DNA of 64,000 nucleotides from Bacteroidales bacterium. GTDB taxonomy: Bacteria; Bacteroidota; Bacteroidia; Bacteroidales; F082. The notes under the pieces were generated by a model that saw only the letters and a list, made by a program, of their open reading frames with translations, did not search any database and had not been told where the DNA came from. Below, piece after piece: positions 1 to 7,947 of the stretch (the stretch's first letter is position 1; each line of letters begins with the position of its first letter). The position numbers and the translations under genes were made by a program. The DNA is taken from the NCBI GenBank assembly GCA_017466405.1, contig JAFTUF010000063.1, positions 95,704 through 159,703 on the forward strand. The letters run 5' to 3'.

Positions 1-1
1 C

Positions 2-673
2 TTTGAATATCAAGGACAAAAATGTTCCGCAGCATCACGAGCATACATCCCTGCTTCCTTATGGAACGAAATCAAACAGCATGTCGGCGAGATGCTCAGT
101 ACCATCAAGATGGGCGACGTCAACGATTTCAGCAACTTCATCAACGCTGTCATCGACGAAGCTTCTTTCGACAACTGCAAAGGTTATATCGACAGAGCAA
201 AAGCTTCGTTAGAAGCAGAAGTTGTATTCGGAGGAAACTGCGACAAATCAGTAGGTTATTTCGTTGAGCCTACTGTCATCTTAACAACAAATCCTAAATA
301 CGAATCGATGGAACAAGAAATCTTCGGACCTATCATCACCATCTTCGTATATGATGATAAGAACTATGTTGAAACATTGGAGCTCTGCGACAGCACATCA
401 CCTTACGCATTGACAGGAGCTATCTTCTCATACGACTTACAAGCATTGAAGATTGCCAACGAAAAATTAAGATATTCAGCAGGTAATTTCTACATCAACG
501 ACAAACCTACTGGTGCTGTCGTTGGATGTCAGCCGTTTGGTGGTTCACGCGCTTCAGGAACAAACGACAAAGCAGGAGGCTTGTGGAATCTCATCCGCTG
601 GACCAACCCTCGTTCAATCAAGGAGACATTCGTCCCAGCAACAGAATACGGCTACCCTTTCTTAGCTAAGTAA
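2..673 (+). CDS. pruA: L-glutamate gamma-semialdehyde dehydrogenase (1-pyrroline-5-carboxylate dehydrogenase), 3' part
   Basis: Only the C-terminal 223 residues are in the window; the frame is open from base 2. The family oxidises glutamate semialdehyde to glutamate with NAD+ in proline breakdown, in the cytoplasm. The motif GQKCSAASRAYIP near the first residues holds the catalytic Cys of aldehyde dehydrogenases. EIFGPIITIFVYDD and PFGGSRASGTNDKAGG follow in the order expected for the P5C dehydrogenase subfamily. The protein ends FLAK at a TAA and is followed by a clear terminator hairpin, so it is the last gene of its transcript. The 5' end is cut off by the window edge. Confidence 0.93.
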   Translation, partial: FEYQGQKCSAASRAYIPASLWNEIKQHVGEMLSTIKMGDVNDFSNFINAVIDEASFDNCKGYIDRAKASLEAEVVFGGNCDKSVGYFVEPTVILTTNPKYESMEQEIFGPIITIFVYDDKNYVETLELCDSTSPYALTGAIFSYDLQALKIANEKLRYSAGNFYINDKPTGAVVGCQPFGGSRASGTNDKAGGLWNLIRWTNPRSIKETFVPATEYGYPFLAK

Positions 674-695
674 ATTCATAAGAAACATAATGTAA

Positions 696-728
696 AGAGG
701 CGTGCACTCATGTACGCCTCTTCAATTT
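696..728 (+). terminator. Intrinsic terminator after the dehydrogenase gene
   Basis: AGAGGCGTGCA and TGTACGCCTCT form an 11-bp stem (one G-U pair) around a 4-base loop, followed by an AT-rich tail with short T runs. Confidence 0.75.
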
Positions 729-746
729 ATTAAACCATATCATACC

Positions 747-1847
747 ATGAGAAAATATTTATTACTTGCCGTTATATTATTAATATGTAAATTCTCCATC
801 TCTCAAGAATCACAAGAGGAGATTAATGTTTTATTTCTCGGAAACAGCTACACATTTGTCAACAATCTTCCCGAAATGATTAACGAATTAGCTGAAGGAA
901 ACGGCAAGATTGTCAAGCATGAGTCTGTTTGTCCTGGAGGACACACTTTTTTCCAGCACGTAGCAAATCCTACATCACAAGCTAAAATACGCGAAGGCAA
1001 ATGGGATTACGTCGTGTTACAAGAACAAAGCCAACTTCCATCAATAGATTATTACCGTCATAACTCAATGAGACCCAACTACCAAACATTATACGACACC
1101 ATTATGCATTACAATCCAGAAGCTAAGGTTGTCGGCTATATGACATGGGGACGACAGTACGGAGGTCAACAATGCGTTAACTATGGGGAAGGTTTGTATT
1201 GCAGTGCCGATTTTGTCGATTTCAACCACATGCAAGACACAATGAGTGTAGCATATTGTGAAAACGCATACGCCACTGACTCATGGGTGGCTCCTGTCGG
1301 CGATGCATGGAAAGAAGCTTTCGCTCAGGATTCTTCTTTGGTTCTTCATAGCTCTGATGAAAGTCATCCTAATTACGAAGGAAGCTATCTCGCCGCATGC
1401 GTATTCTATGGAGTATTCTTCAACGAAAGTCCAATAGGCACCTACCATAGCGAATCTATCAGCGATGATAAGGCGCTCTTTCTTCAAACAGTAGCCTCTG
1501 ACGTTTTTTTCAACAATCTTGAAAAATGGAACATCGAAATAGGAACTATCATCGACACTACTAATATCGATACAACCTATATAGACACCACTAACATTGT
1601 AACACCCGTAAGAGTGAAAAATTATGAAATCATCAGTAATCCTAATGACGACAGCTTAATAATTAAAAACAATAACAAAAGCTCGATGACAATTAAAATT
1701 TTCGACCTTAACGGTGCCATAATCTTTGAAAGGAGAAGTAAAGACGATGAAGTCTTCAACCTTAATAATTCAAAAGGTGTTTTCATCATTCAACTTTTCG
1801 ACGAGAAAAATCAAAATAAATTTGTTGAGAAAATCATCAAGCAATAA
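747..1847 (+). CDS. Secreted SGNH/GDSL-type hydrolase with type IX sorting domain
   Basis: A 366-residue protein. An upstream in-frame ATG at 702 lies inside the preceding terminator, so I start at 747, where a clean signal peptide begins (MRKYLLLAVILLICKFSISQ). The hydrolase domain has block I LGNSYTFVNN with the nucleophile Ser, VVLQEQSQLP, and a late SDESHPNYEG holding the Asp/His pair. It resembles the DUF4886-type SGNH group. A Thr-rich linker repeats IDTTN about three times near residue 270. The last ~80 residues end in a weak type IX sorting domain (ISNPNDDSLIIK...). The substrate, probably an ester on a glycan or lipid, is unknown. It stands alone between two terminator-like or AT-rich regions. 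Confidence 0.8.
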   Translation: MRKYLLLAVILLICKFSISQESQEEINVLFLGNSYTFVNNLPEMINELAEGNGKIVKHESVCPGGHTFFQHVANPTSQAKIREGKWDYVVLQEQSQLPSIDYYRHNSMRPNYQTLYDTIMHYNPEAKVVGYMTWGRQYGGQQCVNYGEGLYCSADFVDFNHMQDTMSVAYCENAYATDSWVAPVGDAWKEAFAQDSSLVLHSSDESHPNYEGSYLAACVFYGVFFNESPIGTYHSESISDDKALFLQTVASDVFFNNLEKWNIEIGTIIDTTNIDTTYIDTTNIVTPVRVKNYEIISNPNDDSLIIKNNNKSSMTIKIFDLNGAIIFERRSKDDEVFNLNNSKGVFIIQLFDEKNQNKFVEKIIKQ

Positions 1848-1857
1848 TACCCTATTT

Positions 1858-1920
1858 GTTAAAAAAAGAGCGTCTTTAGTTAAAAAAGTGTCGTTTTTAG
1901 TTAAAAAAGTTAATTTTTTT
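1858..1920. repeat. Three tandem 21-bp AT-rich repeats
   Basis: Three adjacent 21-base units (1858, 1879, 1900) each begin GTTAAAAAA and diverge at their 3' halves. They fill the gap between the SGNH hydrolase and the acyl-CoA synthetase. The rest of the gap to 2089 is AT-rich with homopolymer runs and no gene. Confidence 0.8.
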
Positions 1921-2089
1921 CGCCCCTAAAAATGACACTTTCACGTATTTTTAGCTTTTAAAACGCCATAAAAAACGAGTTTTTTCAATTTTCAGTCCCA
2001 AAATCTTCCTTTCCGTAACTTATTTTTTTCTCTTCGTGTAAATGTGAAACTTTTAACATTTTTTTATGTTTCTTTGCATTGAAACAAAT

Positions 2090-3868
2090 ATGGAGATGGA
2101 AGAAAAAAGATTATTTGACATTTTAAAATTATACGTCAGAAAATACCCTGAGCAAGAGATTGCATTAGCTAAAAAAGAAAGCGGCGTATGGAGAAAGTTC
2201 AGCATACAAGAGTATGTTGAAATGACAAATTACCTTAGTTACGCTTTCATTGAATTAGGCATTGAGAAAGACGACAAAGTTGCTATTATTTGCAGCAACC
2301 GTCCTGAATGGAACATGCTCGACATGGCTATTATGCAAGTAGGCGCTATCACCGTTCCTATTTATCCAACCATCAGCAAAGAAGACTATCGTTATATTAT
2401 TAACGATTGCAGCATAAAGCTTATAGTTTTGGAAGGTCAGGGAGTGTTGCAAAAGATTGAAAGCGTAAAAGACGAATGTCCTAATCTTAAATCAGTTTAC
2501 ACAATCTCCACAAAAAGCGATTACCCGACCTTTGACCAATTACTAGAGATTGGCAAGAACCATATAAATCAAGAGAAACTTAAAAGACGTGAAGACAGCA
2601 TAGACGAGAAAGAATGTGCGACAATCATATACACCTCTGGAACCACAGGCAATCCAAAAGGCGTAATGCTTTCTCACTACAATATAATGAGTCAGATTCA
2701 TAATCTGAAACAAACTCCTTCAAAATGGTCGAGAAAAGCTTTCAGTTTCCTACCTATATGTCACGCATACGAAAGAATGTTGGTGTTCCTATATCAATAT
2801 TTAGGAATGTCTATCTATTATGCTGAAAGTCTAGCCACAATAGCCACCGACTTGAAAGAAGTCAAACCTAGCATGATGAGCGCAGTACCTCGTCTTCTCG
2901 AAAAGATTTATCTTAAAGTAAGACAAACAGGAGCAAGCAATAAAGGTATCAAGAAAGCCATCTTTTTCTGGGCTTTAAACTTAGCTGAAAGATATAGAAT
3001 AGATCCTTGCAACCGCACTTGGTTTTACAATCAAAAGCTTAAGATAGCTGACGCATTAGTGTACAAAAAGATTCGTCAAAACCTTGGAGCAGAAAGATTT
3101 GATATTGTAGTGTCGGGAGCTGCAAGCATACAATCTAATATAGCATCATTCTTCTCTGCTATAAAGATGCCTGTTTATGAAGGTTATGGCATGACAGAAT
3201 GCTCACCTGTTATTGCAGTGTCGTGCAACGAGCCTCATGGCCGCGAAGTTGGAACAGTAGGTTTTGCATTGCCAGGCGTAGAAGTAAGATTGACAGAAGA
3301 AAAAGAAATAGTATGCCGCGGACATAATGTAATGATGGGTTATTATAATCAGCCTGAACTTACCAAAGAAGTCATCGACGAAGAAGGCTGGCTTCATACT
3401 GGCGACCTCGGAGAGATAAACGAATACGGTCAGGTAAGAATCACTGGCAGATTGAAGAATTTATTCAAGACATCATTGGGAAAATACATTAACCCTGACG
3501 TGATAGAAAACAAATTCGCCGAATCAGGATTTATCGAAAATATAGTTGTTGTCGGAGAAAACCAGAAACATGCCGGTGCTATCATAGTCCCTGACTTCGC
3601 TTTCCTGAAACAATGGTGTCAAAAACATGAGATAAAATTCACCACTCCTCAGGAAATGATAAACAACAATGACGTAAAAAAACGCTATGCAGAAGAAGTT
3701 AAAAAGTTAAATCAAAACTTCGGCGACACTGAAAAGATAAAATGCCATGTGTTGATAGCAGACGAATGGAGTGTCAACAACGGAATCCTAACACCGACAT
3801 TAAAAGTAAAGAGAAAAATCGTTAAAGAAAAATACAAAGACTTAATCAACAGTATATATAAAGATTAA
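2090..3868 (+). CDS. fadD: Long-chain acyl-CoA synthetase (AMP-forming ligase)
   Basis: A 592-residue cytoplasmic or membrane-associated enzyme that activates fatty acids to acyl-CoA using ATP. Family motifs occur in order: the phosphate-binding loop TIIYTSGTTGNPKGVMLSHYN, EGYGMTECSPVI, GWLHTGDLGEI, and GRLKNLFKTSLGKYINP with the C-terminal catalytic Lys region. Length fits the bacterial long-chain (FAA1/FadD15-like) group. An in-frame ATG at 2066 would add eight residues, but TTTGCA at 2073-2078 looks like part of a promoter, so 2090 is preferred; 2096 is also possible. The gene converges with the PorE-like gene; their stop codons overlap (TTAA, 3865-3868). Confidence 0.9.
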   Translation: MEMEEKRLFDILKLYVRKYPEQEIALAKKESGVWRKFSIQEYVEMTNYLSYAFIELGIEKDDKVAIICSNRPEWNMLDMAIMQVGAITVPIYPTISKEDYRYIINDCSIKLIVLEGQGVLQKIESVKDECPNLKSVYTISTKSDYPTFDQLLEIGKNHINQEKLKRREDSIDEKECATIIYTSGTTGNPKGVMLSHYNIMSQIHNLKQTPSKWSRKAFSFLPICHAYERMLVFLYQYLGMSIYYAESLATIATDLKEVKPSMMSAVPRLLEKIYLKVRQTGASNKGIKKAIFFWALNLAERYRIDPCNRTWFYNQKLKIADALVYKKIRQNLGAERFDIVVSGAASIQSNIASFFSAIKMPVYEGYGMTECSPVIAVSCNEPHGREVGTVGFALPGVEVRLTEEKEIVCRGHNVMMGYYNQPELTKEVIDEEGWLHTGDLGEINEYGQVRITGRLKNLFKTSLGKYINPDVIENKFAESGFIENIVVVGENQKHAGAIIVPDFAFLKQWCQKHEIKFTTPQEMINNNDVKKRYAEEVKKLNQNFGDTEKIKCHVLIADEWSVNNGILTPTLKVKRKIVKEKYKDLINSIYKD

Positions 3869-5583
3869 AATTCTTTAACAAAAGTCATAGAGACTCTCCT
3901 ATTAAGAGCTCTTAGTTCATCATCAAAGTTATTAGGAAACAAAGGTTGCGAAGATCCGCAGCCTTTTGTTTTTATCCTATCCGAAGAAATACCTTTATTA
4001 ATTAATGCTTCTCTCACACTCTCGGCTCTTCGCTCCGACAATCGCCAATTATATTCCTCATCTCCCATGTCATCGGTATGTCCGGAAAGTTCTATGCCAA
4101 CGTCAGGATAATCATTCAAAAAAGTTGCTAAAGCATCCAATCCTTTCTCCGAATCTTGTCTAAGTTCATAGCTGTCAAATTCAAAATAAATATCCCTCAA
4201 TGAGATGCTTGTTCCTTTTCTCATTGCAGCTGCATATAAATCTTCTACAGAAGGAATCTCTATTTCAACAGCTTGCGGTCTATACTCATCTTTTAATTCA
4301 AACTCATAGATGTCATAACCGCCATAACCATCAGCTCGCTTCGCAGAGATAAAAGCTTTCACTGCATCATTGGAAACGACCAAATTTATCTCATCGCCAT
4401 TAGTATTTATCGGATATCCTAAATTCTCCGATTCAGTCCAATCGCTATTATCATCTCTGCGAGCGACAAATAAATCGTAGCCACCCATTCCTTTATGACC
4501 ATCAGAAGAGAAATATAAAGTCTTACCGTCATGATGAATAAAAGGAGCCATTTCATTGCCATCGGAATTGACATTATGATTAAGACGCTCAGCCTCATTC
4601 CAAGTCCCGTCATCATTTCTTTTCGAGACAAAAATATCAGACGTCCCTTTTCTAGAATCGAGTCTGACAAAATAAAGTTCATTACCATCATGACTTATAC
4701 AAGGCTGCGACTCCCAAGAAGAAGTATTTATTGCTCTGAGATTTATCGCTTCGCTCCACTGTCCATTACGCAATTCGGAGTAATAAATATCGCAACTTCC
4801 TAAGCCGTCTTCTCTACCGCAGATTGAGAAATAAACAGTATTGCCGTCGGCACTTATATTAGCAGCGCCTAAATCATCAGCATCTTTTCCTTCGAACAAA
4901 AAAACGGGAATAGTGAATATTGAATCAATAACATTTGTTACAAAGATATTTTCCTTAAGATAAATATCGTCAGGAGAGTCTGACTTATAACGTTTGGTAA
5001 ATATCAATTTAGATTCATTAACATAATATTGATTAACATATTCATCTGCTGAAGTATTGACGACATCACCAAGATTACGAGGATTATATTCGACAGGATT
5101 CTCAAACAATTCTTTTCTAAACAGACATAGTTGGAGTTGTGAATCGGCATATTCTCTCAACGATTCCTTTTGGTTATTCAACGAGAGAAACCATTGCAAT
5201 ATATCAACCGACTTATCATAAACATATCGATTGTCATAAAGTTTCGACAAAGCCAAAGCAGCGCGAGGAAACGCCATGGAATCAGTCTTAAAAAGAAGTT
5301 CATACGTCTCTATTGCTGCTAAGTCATCATTCATCTCTGTCAGCAGCTCTGCCTTCAGCAATATCGCATCTGTGAAAGAAGAATCGCTACGAATAGCTTC
5401 ATTTACATACGACAGACTCTTATCATAATCTTTATTAAGAAATGAAGACATAGCTTTCTCAAAATTCCTTATCGCTTTTTTGGAAGACGAACGTACATTT
5501 TGTGCAAGAGATATATTTGTCGATATAACAAGAAATATCGACAGTAACAGTGGTTTCAATATTTTGGCGAGAGACAGACTCAT
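3865..5583 (-). CDS. porE: PorE-like outer-membrane protein: TPR, PD40 propeller, OmpA domain
   Basis: A 572-residue secreted protein. The longer ORF start at 5628 falls inside an inverted repeat, so the start is set at the Met before a signal peptide (MSLSLAKILKPLLLSIFLVI...SLAQ). The domain order is TPR-like helices (about 30-150), then repeated PD40/WD40-like blades with FSICGREDGLGSCDIYYS, YFVRLDSRKGTSDIFVS and YFSSDGHKGMGGYDLFVAR. A C-terminal OmpA peptidoglycan-binding domain follows (GHTDDMGDEEYNWRLSERRA). This architecture is that of PorE, which ties the type IX secretion apparatus to peptidoglycan. Paralogues with the same architecture exist in the phylum, so the symbol is tentative. 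It lies last in an ffh-folD-porE run. Confidence 0.72.
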   Translation of the reverse strand: MSLSLAKILKPLLLSIFLVISTNISLAQNVRSSSKKAIRNFEKAMSSFLNKDYDKSLSYVNEAIRSDSSFTDAILLKAELLTEMNDDLAAIETYELLFKTDSMAFPRAALALSKLYDNRYVYDKSVDILQWFLSLNNQKESLREYADSQLQLCLFRKELFENPVEYNPRNLGDVVNTSADEYVNQYYVNESKLIFTKRYKSDSPDDIYLKENIFVTNVIDSIFTIPVFLFEGKDADDLGAANISADGNTVYFSICGREDGLGSCDIYYSELRNGQWSEAINLRAINTSSWESQPCISHDGNELYFVRLDSRKGTSDIFVSKRNDDGTWNEAERLNHNVNSDGNEMAPFIHHDGKTLYFSSDGHKGMGGYDLFVARRDDNSDWTESENLGYPINTNGDEINLVVSNDAVKAFISAKRADGYGGYDIYEFELKDEYRPQAVEIEIPSVEDLYAAAMRKGTSISLRDIYFEFDSYELRQDSEKGLDALATFLNDYPDVGIELSGHTDDMGDEEYNWRLSERRAESVREALINKGISSDRIKTKGCGSSQPLFPNNFDDELRALNRRVSMTFVKEF

Positions 5584-5596
5584 ATATCCATTAACA

Positions 5597-5632
5597 AACA
5601 ATGAAGACTTTAAACATAAAATCTTCATTGTT
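5597..5632. terminator. Inverted repeat between folD and the PorE-like gene
   Basis: AACAATGAAGA and TCTTCATTGTT form an 11-bp stem. The tail lacks a strong T run on either strand, so it may be a weak terminator or an mRNA processing or stability hairpin. It overlaps the discarded N-terminal extension of the PorE-like ORF. Confidence 0.5.
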
Positions 5633-5655
5633 AAAACTTCATTATTTAGTTTTTA

Positions 5656-6531
5656 TTATTTGCGTTTCTTTGCTGCCAACAATGTGTTATGGAGCAGAGA
5701 CACTATTGTCATCGGGCCGACGCCGCCAGGTACCGGTGTTATCATAGAAGCTTTCTTATATACCTCTTTATAATCGACGTCACCTACGATATGATAACCT
5801 TTTTCAGAGTTATCTTCGATACGGTTGATACCAACGTCAATAACAACAGCTCCCTCTTTAACCATGTCAGCTTTGACAAATTCAGGTTTACCAATAGCCA
5901 CCACGAGGATGTCGGCTTGACGTGTAATTTCTTCCAAGTTCTTGGTTCTGCTGTGGCATATTGACACTGTTGCATCCACTCCTTTTCTTGAGAGCATCAC
6001 ACTGATAGGAGTGCCAACGATGTTAGAACGACCCAGAACGACGACATGTTTTCCTGCCACCTCGACATTGCTGCGTTTGAGCATTTCCAATATACCGAAT
6101 GGAGTTGCAGGAAGGAAACAAGGTTCGCCAAGCTGCATCAAGCCGATATTATGCAATGTAAATCCATCGACGTCTTTATCAGGGCTTATTGATTGAATGA
6201 CTTTTGTCTCATTGATATGCTTTGGCATTGGAAGTTGCACGATAAAACCATCAATTTCAGGATCGTTGTTGAGGAAGTTAATAGTATTGAGCACTTCTTC
6301 TTCCGATGCTTTTGCGCTCAATCTATATACAGAAGAAATCATACCGACACTGCGACAAGCTCTTTCTTTAGATGCCACATAGGTAAGGCTTGCACCATCT
6401 TCACCTACTATAACCGCTGCGAGATGAGGAGCGCCTTCTCCTTTATCAATCATACCAGCTACTTCAGCTGCTATTTCTTTTTTTATTGTATCGGCAATAA
6501 GTTTACCATCAATGATTTTGTTATCAGCCAT
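5656..6531 (-). CDS. folD: Methylenetetrahydrofolate dehydrogenase / methenyltetrahydrofolate cyclohydrolase
   Basis: A 291-residue cytoplasmic bifunctional enzyme that interconverts 5,10-methylene-, methenyl- and 10-formyl-tetrahydrofolate with NADP(H). It shows the catalytic YVASKERACRSVG (Lys), IVQLPMPKHIN, the nucleotide-binding GRSNIVGTP and the C-terminal signature PVPGGVGPMTIVSLLHNT. Length is normal. It starts 12 bp after ffh ends and is probably cotranscribed with it. Confidence 0.97.
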   Translation of the reverse strand: MADNKIIDGKLIADTIKKEIAAEVAGMIDKGEGAPHLAAVIVGEDGASLTYVASKERACRSVGMISSVYRLSAKASEEEVLNTINFLNNDPEIDGFIVQLPMPKHINETKVIQSISPDKDVDGFTLHNIGLMQLGEPCFLPATPFGILEMLKRSNVEVAGKHVVVLGRSNIVGTPISVMLSRKGVDATVSICHSRTKNLEEITRQADILVVAIGKPEFVKADMVKEGAVVIDVGINRIEDNSEKGYHIVGDVDYKEVYKKASMITPVPGGVGPMTIVSLLHNTLLAAKKRK

Positions 6532-6543
6532 AATATCAAGATT

Positions 6544-7878
6544 TTATTTTCTGTTTCTCATTTGCGACATCATTTGCATCATTTTCTTTGCTCCGCCTGA
6601 TGTCATCATTTTCATCATCTTTGAAGTCTCTTCAAACTGTTTTATAAGTCTGTTAACTTCCACTATATCTGTACCGCTACCCATCGCTATTCTTCTGCGA
6701 CGGCTGCCGTTCAAGATTTTAGGGTTCTCGCGTTCGGCAGGAGTCATTGAACCGATGATAGCTTCAATGCTCTTGAATGCATCTTCATCAATATCTTCAT
6801 CGCTGATCTTATTCATGCCAGGTATCATAGCTGCGAGGTCTTTAAGATTACCCATGCGCTTGATTTGCTGGATTTGTTTAAGGAAGTCGTTGAAGTTAAA
6901 TTCGTTTCTGGCAAGTTTTCTCTTAAGCTTGGCAGCTTCTTCTGCATCGAATTGCTCTTGGGCTCTTTCCACGAGGCTGACGATGTCACCCATACCGAGG
7001 ATTCGGTCTGCCATACGTTTAGGGTAGAATATGTCGAGAGCATCCATCTTCTCGCCGAGACCAACGAATTTAATTGGCTTATCGACGACACTGCGGATAG
7101 TAAGAGCTGCACCGCCGCGAGTATCACCGTCCAACTTGGTGAGGACGACACCGTCGAAGTCAAGGCGGTCGTTGAAAGCCTTGGCCGTGTTGACAGCATC
7201 CTGACCAGTCATGGAGTCAACGACGAACAATGTCTCATGAGGATTGACTTTTGCCTTGACAGCTGCTATCTCATTCATCATCTGCTCATCGACAGCAAGA
7301 CGACCTGCGGTATCTATGATAACTACATTCTTGTTATGATCTTTTGCATATTGAATAGCGTTCTCTGCAATCTGAACAGGATTCTTGCTTTCTATCTCTG
7401 AATATACCTCAACACCTACCTGTTCACCCAAAACTTTGAGCTGGTCGATAGCAGCAGGACGATAGACGTCGCCCGCCACGAGCAAAACGCTCTTACCTCT
7501 CTTGCTCTTCAGGAAATTGGCAAGCTTCGCTGAGAAGGTAGTCTTACCAGAACCTTGAAGACCTGCTATCAAAACAATAGCAGGATTTGCTTTTATGTTA
7601 ATCTCGGTATGATCTCCGCCCATCAACTCAGCTAACTCGTCATGTACGATTTTAACCATAAGCTGACCCGGAGAAACCGATGTCAATATCTTCTGTCCTA
7701 ATGCTTTTTCCTTGATAGTATTGGTCAGGTCTTTAGCTATCTTATAACTAACGTCAGCGTCTAAAAGAGCCTTGCGGACTTCTTTCAAAGTCTCTGCCAC
7801 GTTAATTTCTGTAATCTGTCCTTGACCTTTTAATATCTTGAACGATCGTTCAAGTTTCTCACTTAATCCTTCAAACAT
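6544..7878 (-). CDS. ffh: Signal recognition particle GTPase Ffh (SRP54)
   Basis: A 444-residue protein that binds 4.5S RNA and signal sequences and delivers ribosomes to FtsY at the membrane. The N domain occupies about 1-90. The GTPase G domain follows with GLQGSGKTTFSAKLA, DTAGR and TKLDGDTRGG. A Met-rich M domain ends in repeated Met residues after GSGT. Length is standard. A good TAnnTTTG promoter lies 21 bases upstream. It leads the ffh-folD run. Confidence 0.97.
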   Translation of the reverse strand: MFEGLSEKLERSFKILKGQGQITEINVAETLKEVRKALLDADVSYKIAKDLTNTIKEKALGQKILTSVSPGQLMVKIVHDELAELMGGDHTEINIKANPAIVLIAGLQGSGKTTFSAKLANFLKSKRGKSVLLVAGDVYRPAAIDQLKVLGEQVGVEVYSEIESKNPVQIAENAIQYAKDHNKNVVIIDTAGRLAVDEQMMNEIAAVKAKVNPHETLFVVDSMTGQDAVNTAKAFNDRLDFDGVVLTKLDGDTRGGAALTIRSVVDKPIKFVGLGEKMDALDIFYPKRMADRILGMGDIVSLVERAQEQFDAEEAAKLKRKLARNEFNFNDFLKQIQQIKRMGNLKDLAAMIPGMNKISDEDIDEDAFKSIEAIIGSMTPAERENPKILNGSRRRRIAMGSGTDIVEVNRLIKQFEETSKMMKMMTSGGAKKMMQMMSQMRNRK

Positions 7879-7898
7879 ATTCTCTTATATTTTGAGCG

Positions 7899-7906
7899 CA
7901 AAGATA
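7899..7906 (-). promoter_or_regulatory. Promoter -7 box for ffh
   Basis: TATCTTTG on the minus strand matches the Bacteroidota TAnnTTTG consensus, 21 bases before the ffh start. Confidence 0.65.
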
Positions 7907-7947
7907 ATTATTTTTTTCAAACTATCCTATACTTTAAACTATGAACT

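Noticed and set aside
5480-5773. Plus-strand ORF of 97 residues across the PorE-like start and folD end
   Set aside because: It covers the inverted repeat and runs antisense to two well-supported genes; no family features.
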